Notes: generated by a model not told the origin, from the letters alone. A DNA stretch of 11,643 nt from Candidatus Peregrinibacteria bacterium (GCA_023245695.1 JAHFJT010000022.1:1-11643); one strand, 5' to 3'; counted from the stretch's first letter, positions 1 to 5,537 are shown. Numbers and translations: made by a program.

Positions 1-483
1 GAGAGGTGCGAGGCAGTTTGTGGTGCATGATGCATTTGAGAAGACGATGTGCTTGGTTGGATCAAATGTTTCGTGGTCGATGCCATAGACGAATGTTCCG
101 TCGACGCCCTTTCCTGGAGCGGTAATCATGACGCGCTTTGCGCCTGCGGTGATGTGCTGCGCTGCGCCAGCGCGATCTGTGAAGACACCGGTTGATTCAA
201 AAACCATGTCGACGTTGAGTGATGCCCATGGAAGTTTTGTTGGATCTTTCTCCTGGAAGCATGGAATTTCCACACCATTCACGATAATTGATTTTTCCGT
301 AGCGGTGATCTCGATCGCAAGTTTGCCGTGAGTTGTGTCGTATTTGAGAAGGTAGGCGAGTGACTCTGGTGCGTTTGAGTCGTTGATGGCGACGATATCG
401 ACGAGATTCTTTTCGAGATTTGCGCGGAAGACAAGTCGGCCAATGCGTCCAAAACCGTTAATGGCTGTTCGAAGCTTTGCCAT
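1..483 (-). CDS. gap: Type I glyceraldehyde-3-phosphate dehydrogenase, N-terminal 161 residues (3' end outside window)
   Basis: Oxidative phosphorylation of glyceraldehyde 3-phosphate to 1,3-bisphosphoglycerate in glycolysis, reversible in gluconeogenesis; cytoplasmic. Seen: the minus-strand frame runs from ATG at 483 to the window edge and gives 161 residues of a family that is usually about 330-340 long. The Rossmann motif NGFGRIGR lies at residues 9-16, the ESTGVF motif at 96-101, and the catalytic-cysteine signature SNASCTTNC at 149-157, with nucleophile Cys153. The Asp in AIND (residue 35), at the end of the second beta strand, fits NAD rather than NADP use; that is inferred from the family. 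The start is fixed by homology, since the protein begins directly before the Rossmann motif. No Shine-Dalgarno precedes it; the bases before ATG are ACCTTTCTCC. A good promoter lies about 40 bp upstream. The only doubt is the missing C-terminal half, which holds the rest of the catalytic domain. Confidence 0.97.
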   Translation of the reverse strand, partial: MAKLRTAINGFGRIGRLVFRANLEKNLVDIVAINDSNAPESLAYLLKYDTTHGKLAIEITATEKSIIVNGVEIPCFQEKDPTKLPWASLNVDMVFESTGVFTDRAGAAQHITAGAKRVMITAPGKGVDGTFVYGIDHETFDPTKHIVFSNASCTTNCLAPL

Positions 484-528
484 GGAGAAAGGTGTTTAAA
501 AAAATAGGGGTGCTTTCAAAACGCCCTT

Positions 529-556
529 AGTTTAGTCGATTCCTGAGCAGAGTCAA
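529..556 (-). promoter_or_regulatory. Sigma-70-type promoter for gap
   Basis: Read on the minus strand: -35 TTGACT (551-556), 16-bp spacer, -10 TAAACT (529-534). The predicted start is near 522, giving a leader of about 40 nt. The leader can form a weak GGG/CCC hairpin followed by a run of seven T (499-505 region, T on the minus strand) and contains ACCCCTA (505-511), discussed under findings. The match is to the general bacterial consensus only. Confidence 0.6.
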
Positions 557-575
557 CTGAGGCTGCACCTTCTCT

Positions 576-986
576 TTATGCTGAGGATTCGATGCTTGAT
601 TCTGCCGTGCTCGTAGCTTTGAATATCTTGTGACTGGCTCGTCGGGTACTACGGGCTATTTCGTCGGTAGTTGCCTTGGCTTCCAGATATGCCGCGATAT
701 TATCGATTGTGTCGTAGAGGTCAGGTTGGGAAAAGATTCCATCTGTAAGCATTTCCTTGAGTTTTCTTGCGGCCACTCGGGCATTGTGAATTCCATCTGG
801 TACGAATTTTTCCGTACCCGATGCCATAAGATAGGCGAATTGAAGTGTTCCTTTATGAATGACAGCATCTCCTTCGAGATACGTTTTTAGGCGTATCAGG
901 CAGTCACGAATCGATGATGGGTTTACAAGAGACGATACTTCAGTGCCTGCCTCCTGGGGTACTCCTGGCTGATGTGGGGTCATCAT
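576..986 (-). CDS. Unrecognised small, probably helical protein (136 aa)
   Basis: I do not recognise a family. The minus-strand frame is open to a TTG at 1031, but I prefer the tandem ATG-ATG at 986/983 because the first 15 residues of the longer form look unlike protein-coding sequence and the upstream stretch is C-rich, like other leaders here. Seen: a polar N-terminal tail with several Pro, then a predicted mostly helical region (residues about 20-115) with alternating charged and hydrophobic residues, and a Ser/Ala-rich C-terminus. There is no signal peptide, membrane segment, Cys or obvious catalytic motif. It lies upstream of gap on the same strand, 92 bp away, but gap appears to have its own promoter in that gap, so co-transcription is not required. 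It could be a lineage-specific protein; the chance that it is not a gene at all is real. Confidence 0.55.
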   Translation of the reverse strand: MMTPHQPGVPQEAGTEVSSLVNPSSIRDCLIRLKTYLEGDAVIHKGTLQFAYLMASGTEKFVPDGIHNARVAARKLKEMLTDGIFSQPDLYDTIDNIAAYLEAKATTDEIARSTRRASHKIFKATSTAESSIESSA

Positions 987-1098
987 ATGCGTGTGGGGGT
1001 TAGGGGATTTGCCCCAACATCGAAAACTCAAGATCGTTTTTTGAAGTTCGATTTGCGTTTTGACGTAAGGGTGTGAGTGTATCTTTTTTTGAATATCT

Positions 1099-1125
1099 TT
1101 GAAAAGAGAAAAAAAACGCTACAAT
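1099..1125 (+). promoter_or_regulatory. Candidate promoter giving a leaderless tsaC transcript
   Basis: -10-like TACAAT at 1120-1125 with a -35-like TTGAAA at 1099-1104; the 15-bp spacer is shorter than ideal. The expected transcription start, about 7 bp after the -10 box, falls on or next to the tsaC ATG at 1133, so the mRNA would have essentially no leader. The box itself overlaps an earlier in-frame ATG at 1124, which argues against that ATG as the start. Confidence 0.45.
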
Positions 1126-1132
1126 GTGGGCT

Positions 1133-1759
1133 ATGAGTTATATGAATCAAGAACATCTTATCGTCGAAGCGCTTCAGGTACTGGAAAGTGGGGGAGTTGT
1201 TCTTCATCCTACCGAGACGTGCTATGGATTGGCTGCAGATATTTTTTATCCTCAGGCGGTTGAGAAGATTTATTTGCTGAAAGAGATGGCTCGCGAGAAG
1301 CCAGTTTCAATTATGGTGTCGGACTTCGATCAGGCGAAGAAGTATGGTCATTTTGATGAGCGTGCTGAGAAATTGGCACGCGCGTTCTGGCCTGGTCCAC
1401 TTACGATTATCGTGAAGCGCTCTGATAAACTACCTTCTTATATTAATCCCGGAATTGATTCGGTTGGTATTCGTTGTCCCGACCACGCCTTTACAATGGA
1501 AATGCTACGTCGGTTCGAGGAGCCCTTGATTACAACAAGTGCGAACCGAACGAAAGAGCCCCAGGCCTACGAAGTTGATGAGTTTCTGGAGGGGCGAATG
1601 GAGGATATGATTCCAGATTTTATTGTTGATATGGGCCGAATTCCTCAGACGCCACCTTCCACGATTGTGGATCTGAGTGGTGAGTCCGGTGTGGGTATGG
1701 TTATTCTTCGTCACGGACCAGTAGCTGTGGAGGAGATTCATCGGGTACTGGGCGGGTGA
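1133..1759 (+). CDS. tsaC: L-threonylcarbamoyladenylate synthase (TsaC/Sua5/YrdC family)
   Basis: Makes threonylcarbamoyl-AMP from threonine, bicarbonate and ATP, the first step of the t6A modification at position 37 of ANN-decoding tRNAs; cytoplasmic. Seen: 208 residues, the length of the single-domain YrdC/TsaC form without the Sua5 C-terminal domain. Family motifs appear in order: HPTETCYGLAAD (25-36), KPVSIMV near 56-62, FWPGPLTIIVKR (85-96), VGIRCPDH (111-118), PLITTSAN (131-138) and PSTIVDLSG near the C-terminus. I chose ATG 1133 over 1124 because 1124 lies inside the putative -10 box. There is no Shine-Dalgarno. It is a stand-alone gene, divergent from the unknown minus-strand gene and convergent with the HNH gene 44 bp downstream. 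It is the only gene here ending in TGA. Confidence 0.95.
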   Translation: MSYMNQEHLIVEALQVLESGGVVLHPTETCYGLAADIFYPQAVEKIYLLKEMAREKPVSIMVSDFDQAKKYGHFDERAEKLARAFWPGPLTIIVKRSDKLPSYINPGIDSVGIRCPDHAFTMEMLRRFEEPLITTSANRTKEPQAYEVDEFLEGRMEDMIPDFIVDMGRIPQTPPSTIVDLSGESGVGMVILRHGPVAVEEIHRVLGG

Positions 1760-1803
1760 GTTTTTGTGCGCAAATGTGTGGGTTTCTGACGTGTATATTG
1801 TAC

Positions 1804-2634
1804 TTATGGATCGCGCCTTTCGCCTTTCTTTTCTTGCACTCTGAGATCGATGCTGTGTGCAATTTGGTGATGGGGTTTGCAAAATGGTGCCATATACCGC
1901 GGGTCGTGTCTCTTGCTCAGGGAAAATCTCTGCGTATGGTGGATTTCTTCGGATGGCCGTGTACAGCCTGGCATCGAGCACTTGGTGCCATGCTCTTTTT
2001 GGAGAATATCTCGCACCTCTTTTGGCACATACCTCGAGTCAGTCTCTTGGCAGCTCTCGCCAATCTGCTTTTTCCACTCTTGGATTTCCTGTTCACGTTT
2101 CGTGAGAGCTTCTCGCAGAATCTGACTTACATCCATACCTTTTCCCTGCAAAGATTTGAGCTGTTCCGCCACATCACCATCGACATAGATAGCCTCTTGC
2201 GTCATTGTCTGGATTTGTTCTGGCTTGTGCCCGGGCACAGATTGCATCTCTTTCACTAACACTTCGACCGCAGACTTAGGAAGCATCTGCACCTGATCGG
2301 CCAAAAACAGTTCATTCTCAGCAGTCGCCACTGATGCCACTCGAGCAAGTTTATTCACACTCACCTCTCCGCTCGTCAAAAGTCCTTGCAGCACCGGCAT
2401 GGTCGCGAACTTGCGGGACACGTTAAGCACACGTGACACCTGCTCTTCACTCACCCCACCCACCACCTGCGCAAAATGTACCACGGAAGAAAACCCCTTC
2501 TGCAGGTACAACTTTCTGTGCTCCACCTCCGGCAACAAACCCAGAAACTTATTCTTCCACTTGCGAGCTTCTTCGCCGTACCTCACCGCTGTGGACAGTA
2601 CCTGCTCATCAGACCACTGTTCGAAATTCTCCAT
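1804..2634 (-). CDS. DUF222-like protein with C-terminal HNH endonuclease domain
   Basis: Probable metal-dependent DNA nuclease of the HNH superfamily; the target and biological role are unknown. Seen: 276 residues from ATG 2634. Residues about 30-185 are helical and resemble the DUF222/13E12-type region that often precedes HNH domains, including a LLTSGEVSVNKLARVAS stretch (85-101) and a repeated hydrophobic/charged pattern. The HNH domain is at about 218-262: paired cysteines 219 and 224, a His pair at 232-233 as the likely catalytic site, then Cys252, His255-256 and His260. A longer form from 2667 would add 11 residues, which look like translated leader. It has its own promoter, runs against its neighbours, and sits alone between tsaC and an unrelated gene. 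Such proteins are often multicopy in genomes, so lateral gain is possible, but no repeats or insertion ends flank it. Confidence 0.88.
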   Translation of the reverse strand: MENFEQWSDEQVLSTAVRYGEEARKWKNKFLGLLPEVEHRKLYLQKGFSSVVHFAQVVGGVSEEQVSRVLNVSRKFATMPVLQGLLTSGEVSVNKLARVASVATAENELFLADQVQMLPKSAVEVLVKEMQSVPGHKPEQIQTMTQEAIYVDGDVAEQLKSLQGKGMDVSQILREALTKREQEIQEWKKQIGESCQETDSRYVPKEVRDILQKEHGTKCSMPGCTRPSEEIHHTQRFSLSKRHDPRYMAPFCKPHHQIAHSIDLRVQEKKGERRDP

Positions 2635-2737
2635 ACGCAATAAAAGGTTACAAAAATAAAATGCCACGATGGGCGAGTATTTTTGCGGGCCTTTTCTTAA
2701 GAAAAACGTGCGTGCCGCAGTTCCAATATGTGCCTAT

Positions 2738-2766
2738 ATTCTAGCAAACAGAAGCCAAAATTGCAA
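2738..2766 (-). promoter_or_regulatory. Extended -10 promoter for the HNH gene
   Basis: Read on the minus strand: -35 TTGCAA (2761-2766), 17-bp spacer, -10 TAGAAT (2738-2743) preceded by TGC, i.e. an extended -10. The predicted start is near 2731, leaving a leader of about 95 nt to ATG 2634. That leader contains the 14-bp palindrome TTTTCTTAAGAAAA at about 2693-2706. Confidence 0.6.
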
Positions 2767-2808
2767 GTTTTTTACATCAGAATTTCGTATACGTAGTCCA
2801 CCGGATAG

Positions 2809-2836
2809 TTGACAAAATCTGTAATCTTGGTAAGAT
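2809..2836 (+). promoter_or_regulatory. Promoter for the unknown gene at 2867
   Basis: -35 TTGACA (2809-2814, perfect consensus), 16-bp spacer, -10 TAAGAT (2831-2836) preceded by TGG, an extended -10. The predicted start is near 2843, giving a leader of about 24 nt that is AT-rich and has no Shine-Dalgarno. With the HNH promoter it makes this a true divergent promoter region. Confidence 0.65.
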
Positions 2837-2866
2837 ACGTTCTACGCTCTTAATATATACATTTCA

Positions 2867-3319
2867 ATGTCGCGCGACCAACATCCTAATCCTGTCATTC
2901 CCGAATCCGCATCCGATGAAATTTCTCCTACGCAGGACGCGCTCCTTCGGTCTGCAGTGAATCGTCTGGCGATGGGGGAGTACCGTGTTCGTATCACTTC
3001 CGATCAGGATGAGGTTATTACTCGTGTCAGTTCTACAGCCGAAAAAATTATAATGGTCATCTCTCAGGAGGGGAGTTCGGATATCATTCTTGAAAAGTTG
3101 ACAACGCAAAATGACGGAACTCTTTCGCAAACTTCATCATCAACAAGTCCACGGCTTGAGATTCATTGCATCCATCCTTCTACTCAGGCCAAAGTTGTCC
3201 TCCACGGTGCTGGAAAAACTTTGAATGCTGATTTGTATTCGCGGCTTCTTAAGATTTTTTACTCGTCTCCTCAGGCACCCTTCGTTTACGAAGAAGTCTT
3301 ACCGCCAGAGACGAAGTAG
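2867..3319 (+). CDS. Unrecognised cytoplasmic protein (150 aa)
   Basis: I cannot assign a family. Seen: a polar Pro/Ser-rich N-terminus (1-25), a short helix around LLRSAVNRLAMGEYRVRI (26-43), then a region rich in alternating hydrophobic residues (about 38-80), suggestive of beta strands, a Ser/Thr linker (about 84-94), and a second segment with LEIHCIHP and KVVLHGAG-like strands before a final helix and an acidic/Pro tail. There is no signal peptide or membrane segment. A near-consensus promoter directly upstream and codon use like that of its neighbours support it as a gene. It lies 217 bp before rsmH, a place often taken by mraZ, but it is not MraZ: no MraZ-type repeat or DXXXR motif is visible. 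The ATG at 2867 is the first start after the promoter. Confidence 0.68.
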   Translation: MSRDQHPNPVIPESASDEISPTQDALLRSAVNRLAMGEYRVRITSDQDEVITRVSSTAEKIIMVISQEGSSDIILEKLTTQNDGTLSQTSSSTSPRLEIHCIHPSTQAKVVLHGAGKTLNADLYSRLLKIFYSSPQAPFVYEEVLPPETK

Positions 3320-3335
3320 GTGAGCCTTCACTCAC
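3320..3335 (+). other. Short hairpin just after the stop codon
   Basis: GTGAG (3320-3324) and CTCAC (3331-3335) pair perfectly around a 6-nt loop immediately after the TAG stop. There is no T-run, so this is a 3'-end structure at most and not a classical intrinsic terminator. Confidence 0.3.
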
Positions 3336-3360
3336 TGTATACAAATGTTATGCAACACCT

Positions 3361-3380
3361 AAAAAATGGCGCAATTTTTT
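3361..3380. terminator. AT-rich inverted repeat, possible bidirectional terminator
   Basis: AAAAAAT (3361-3367) pairs with ATTTTTT (3374-3380) around the loop GGCGCA. The A-run/T-run symmetry is what a factor-independent terminator looks like on both strands, but the stem has no GC pairs, so strength is doubtful. It would separate the unknown gene from the rsmH promoter. The rest of 3336-3472 contains another small hairpin (TGAGT/ACTCA, 3398-3412) and no open frame I can support. Confidence 0.35.
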
Positions 3381-3472
3381 CGGTAAGCGGCTGTTTGTGA
3401 GTGTGGGACTCAGTTTCATCGTACAGATATGTTCTAGTGTATATTTTTTGTGCACAAAGAAACGCTATTGTG

Positions 3473-3501
3473 TTGACGGCTTTGCGCAGCTTGAATATAG
3501 T
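3473..3501 (+). promoter_or_regulatory. Promoter for rsmH
   Basis: -35 TTGACG (3473-3478), 17-bp spacer, -10 TATAGT (3496-3501). The predicted start is near 3508, about 29 nt before the TTG start codon. This is one of the best consensus matches in the window. Confidence 0.65.
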
Positions 3502-3536
3502 TAGCATCAGTTTAGAGTACAAAAGTTATACGCACC

Positions 3537-4505
3537 TTGGATACAAAGTTTGAACACACCCCTGTTCTTCGACAATCGGTCAGCCAGTTTATGGCTTTGA
3601 AAAGCGGCAATATTGCTGTTGATGCTACCCTCGGTCTTGGTGGTCATACGATGGATATGATAGAAGCAGTCGGTTCTACGGGACACGTCTACAGTTTCGA
3701 TCAGGATCTTGAGCACCTGGAGGTTGCACGACAACGCATTACCGAGAAGTTTGGTCCGGAGCGATTTTCCATGAACGTTACTCTCATTCACTCGAACTTC
3801 GTCGGAATGCAGGAGCAGCTCGCGCAGCGCAATATCCACGCATCATCTATAGATGGCATTTTGTTTGATCTTGGACTCGCCCTTCCACACCTTACCCGTG
3901 CGGAGCGAGGATTTTCATTTCAGTACGAAGGCCCCCTCGATATGCGCATGAGTCGAGAGCTCAATCCTCTCACCGCAGCAGATATTCTCAATACGTATTC
4001 TGAGTCGGATCTCGCGGATATCTTCTTCCAATTTGGAGAAGAACGACTCTCACGAAAGATCGCAAAATCGATCGTAGAGCAGCGAAAAAAGACGCCGTTC
4101 ACCACGACCAATCAGCTCGAAGATATTGTGTTTCATGCCTATCCTGTCTCTCTCCGACACGGCAAATCTCACCCAGCGACGCGCGTTTTCCAGGCGCTTC
4201 GTATTGCGGTGAACTCTGAACTTGAAGTTTTAGAAAATGTTTTACCCCAGGCAGTTGAACTGCTCGCTCCGAAAGGACGACTGGTAGCGATCAGCTATCA
4301 CTCCCTCGAGGATCGAATCGTAAAGCACTTTCTAAGATCTCAAACTCGAGATTGCGTCTGCCCTCCTGAAGTTCTGCGATGCGAATGCTCCACGACTCCG
4401 GTCTTATCCGTTTTGACCAAGAGCCCTGTGTTGCCATCCGATGAAGAAGTCGCTGAAAATCCACGGAGTCGCAGCGCAAAAATGCGAGTTGCTGAAAAGT
4501 TATAA
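3537..4505 (+). CDS. rsmH: 16S rRNA (cytosine(1402)-N(4))-methyltransferase
   Basis: Methylates N4 of C1402 in the 16S rRNA decoding centre, using S-adenosylmethionine; formerly MraW, usually in the division/cell-wall (dcw) cluster. Seen: 322 residues, close to the usual 300-320. FEHTPVL at 5-11 is the family N-terminus; the SAM-binding loop DATLGLGGHT is at 29-38 and SFDQD at 53-57. DGILFDLG (106-113) is followed by RAERGFSF and GPLDMRM (121-138), and SYHSLEDR lies near residue 255. The usual Val-Ser-Ser-Pro-Gln after DLG is replaced by LALPH, a mild deviation in a conserved turn. The start is TTG at 3537, placed by homology because no ATG lies between the promoter and FEHTPVL. No Shine-Dalgarno. 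An FtsL-like gene follows after 73 bp. Confidence 0.96.
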   Translation: MDTKFEHTPVLRQSVSQFMALKSGNIAVDATLGLGGHTMDMIEAVGSTGHVYSFDQDLEHLEVARQRITEKFGPERFSMNVTLIHSNFVGMQEQLAQRNIHASSIDGILFDLGLALPHLTRAERGFSFQYEGPLDMRMSRELNPLTAADILNTYSESDLADIFFQFGEERLSRKIAKSIVEQRKKTPFTTTNQLEDIVFHAYPVSLRHGKSHPATRVFQALRIAVNSELEVLENVLPQAVELLAPKGRLVAISYHSLEDRIVKHFLRSQTRDCVCPPEVLRCECSTTPVLSVLTKSPVLPSDEEVAENPRSRSAKMRVAEKL

Positions 4506-4530
4506 AAACTTCACGCAGAGATTTCTTTCA

Positions 4531-4543
4531 TGGCCTTTGGCCA
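4531..4543 (+). other. Small perfect hairpin between rsmH and the FtsL-like gene
   Basis: TGGCC (4531-4535), triloop TTT, GGCCA (4539-4543), followed by a pyrimidine-rich stretch of about 35 nt, almost all C and T with few A, leading to ATG 4579. There is no T-run after the stem, so termination is unlikely. It may be chance. Confidence 0.3.
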
Positions 4544-4578
4544 CACCCTCTCTCTACTCCTCACCCCCCACCCCTCAC

Positions 4579-5118
4579 ATGTTCCGTTTATTTTCTCACG
4601 GTCGCCGAGTGCGACACGTTTCCTCTCGTCGCGCAGGTTCTGCGCCGGTTTTGCAGTGCGGTTTTACGCGTCAGACTCACGATGCTCACGACTCGTCACC
4701 TCACATCATGAACAATGCGAGCAGTGTTGGTGTTATGCGATCGAACAGTTTTGGATTCCGTTTGTCGGACTTCAATCCGGTGAAAATGGTTCAGGAAATG
4801 ATGAAGGATGCTGAGGGCGTCTCTCGATTTAAACTTGATATCAAGCCATCGTTTTTTATTATTTCGATTGTTGCGGTGATTGCGATTAGTACGATTATGA
4901 CGTTGGTATTTTCGACGAAGGGTGTGACGAAGGGATATAAGTTGCGTGATCTTGAGACGCAGAGCCAGAAACTTGTTCGTCAGAATGAAGTCATGACGAT
5001 GCAGCTCTCTCAGGCACAGTCTTTGAATGCGGTTGTGAACAATGATGTATTGCTGCATATGCGGCCGGCACAGAAGGTTGTGTACATGAGCGGCAGTAGT
5101 GCCATTGCAAGTCGATAA
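4579..5118 (+). CDS. FtsL-like single-pass membrane protein
   Basis: Likely the divisome protein FtsL or a functional analogue, which in other bacteria links early and late division proteins through a coiled coil outside the membrane. Seen: 179 residues from ATG 4579. A basic Arg/His-rich N-terminus is followed by one strong transmembrane segment at 91-111 (SFFIISIVAVIAISTIMTLV and on), then a heptad-like coiled-coil region at about 117-150 and a short C-terminal tail with an MRPAQKVVYMSG motif. Position right after rsmH is the classical ftsL place. FtsL is poorly conserved, so the call rests on topology plus context. The start is uncertain: ATG 4708 would give 136 residues and remove the unusual His/Arg-rich N-terminus; both sites follow a CTCAC-type stretch without Shine-Dalgarno. 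The gene ends just before a strong terminator. Confidence 0.72.
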   Translation: MFRLFSHGRRVRHVSSRRAGSAPVLQCGFTRQTHDAHDSSPHIMNNASSVGVMRSNSFGFRLSDFNPVKMVQEMMKDAEGVSRFKLDIKPSFFIISIVAVIAISTIMTLVFSTKGVTKGYKLRDLETQSQKLVRQNEVMTMQLSQAQSLNAVVNNDVLLHMRPAQKVVYMSGSSAIASR

Positions 5119-5146
5119 AACGTAGAGTAACTTTCTACAAATTTTC

Positions 5147-5186
5147 AAAGTGGTTTTCTCTTCTTGAGAAAGCCACTTTTATAGTA
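5147..5186 (+). terminator. Strong intrinsic terminator after the FtsL-like gene
   Basis: A 14-bp stem (5147-5160 with 5166-5179) closed by the 5-nt loop TTCTT, with only one G-U wobble, followed by TTTATAG. It ends the rsmH/FtsL-like transcription unit and insulates the following intergenic structure. Confidence 0.85.
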
Positions 5187-5302
5187 TCTAATATTTTTCT
5201 TAATCAGTTTTGTTGCGTATCTCTTCTACTCAGGTTAAGGTGAGTTCGTTCCCAGGGTGATTTGAACAACACACGCACTTCCGTTCTTATCACCTCACTG
5301 TC

Positions 5303-5396
5303 CTTTCCTGCACCAATCTGGCTGAAATTCTTTGTCCATGTGAATTAGGGGTCCACATGGACAAAGAAAATTAGAATTTCACTGCCAGCAGGAAAG
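5303..5396 (+). repeat. Hairpin A: long bulged inverted repeat, copy 1 of the loop motif
   Basis: Left and right arms pair in four blocks. CTTTCCTG (5303-5310) pairs with CAGGAAAG (5389-5396), CTGGC (5318-5322) with GCCAG (5384-5388), TGAAATTCT (5323-5331) with AGAATTTCA (5373-5381), and TTGTCCATGTG (5332-5342) with CACATGGACAA (5354-5364). That is 33 Watson-Crick pairs. Bulges are CACCAAT on the left and CT and AGAAAATT on the right. The apical loop is AATTAGGGGTC (5343-5353). Confidence 0.85.
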
Positions 5397-5429
5397 ATCA
5401 CAGAACGACCCAATCAATTACTCAAACCC

Positions 5430-5476
5430 GGCTGAATTTTCTACCTATGTGAGTTAGGGGTCCACATAGGTAGATT
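5430..5476 (+). repeat. Hairpin B: copy 2 of the loop motif
   Basis: Begins with GGCTGAA like hairpin A (5320 onward). The stem TCTACCTATGTG (5440-5451) pairs perfectly with CACATAGGTAGA (5463-5474). The loop AGTTAGGGGTC (5452-5462) is 10/11 identical to that of hairpin A, and the two copies are offset by 110 bp. Confidence 0.85.
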
Positions 5477-5509
5477 TTAATAAGGAGGTCTAAGTTCTTA
5501 AAGCTATCG

Positions 5510-5537
5510 TTGACTTTCTGCCGCCTTCCGCTAATCT
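5510..5537 (+). promoter_or_regulatory. Promoter for the aldolase gene
   Basis: -35 TTGACT (5510-5515), 16-bp spacer, -10 TAATCT (5532-5537). The predicted start is near 5544, leaving about 24 nt of T-rich leader without Shine-Dalgarno. If used, it leaves the paired hairpins outside the aldolase mRNA. Confidence 0.5.

Larger units (their letters stand above)
5230..5500 (+). ncRNA. Candidate structured RNA with two covarying hairpins
   Basis: The 449-bp gap between the FtsL-like gene and the aldolase gene has no supported open frame but dense pairing. In order: GGTGAT (5256-5261) with ATCACC (5289-5294); long bulged hairpin A (5303-5396); hairpin B (5440-5474), enclosed by GAACGACC (5403-5410) pairing with GGTC (5487-5490) and GTTC (5494-5497) across a TAA bulge. 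A and B share GGCTGAA at the 5' side and a near-identical loop. The strand is assumed plus from context, since hairpins are nearly symmetric. I see no clear promoter at its 5' side and no strong terminator at its 3' side, so the ends are approximate. It could instead be a leader of the aldolase mRNA, or a DNA-level palindromic repeat. It does not match tmRNA, RNase P RNA, SRP RNA or 6S RNA as far as I can tell. I see nothing in 5187-5229. Confidence 0.55.

Noticed and set aside
1757..1759. TGA as a sense (Gly) codon, as in Gracilibacteria and SR1
   Set aside because: Reading through the tsaC TGA would run into antisense HNH sequence, and no recognised gene here has an internal TGA. tsaC ends at its normal family length.
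1756..2259. Plus-strand open frame of 167 codons over the HNH gene
   Set aside because: It lies antisense to the HNH gene, whose family motifs are clear; the translated protein is Trp/Phe/Leu/His-rich in a non-coding way and has no leader or family features.
3328..3522. Minus-strand 64-codon open frame before rsmH
   Set aside because: No leader signals or recognisable features; overlaps the rsmH promoter, and composition looks non-coding.
5303..5396. Hairpin A as a second transcription terminator after the FtsL-like gene
   Set aside because: No T-run follows the stem on either strand, and a strong terminator already exists at 5147-5186.
5303..5480. Hairpins as a CRISPR array, integron attC site or insertion-sequence end
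   Set aside because: Only two units, no spacer regularity, no cas, integrase or transposase gene in the window, and no target-site duplication seen. Covarying stems do not suit a CRISPR repeat. A dispersed palindromic repeat cannot be excluded without the genome.
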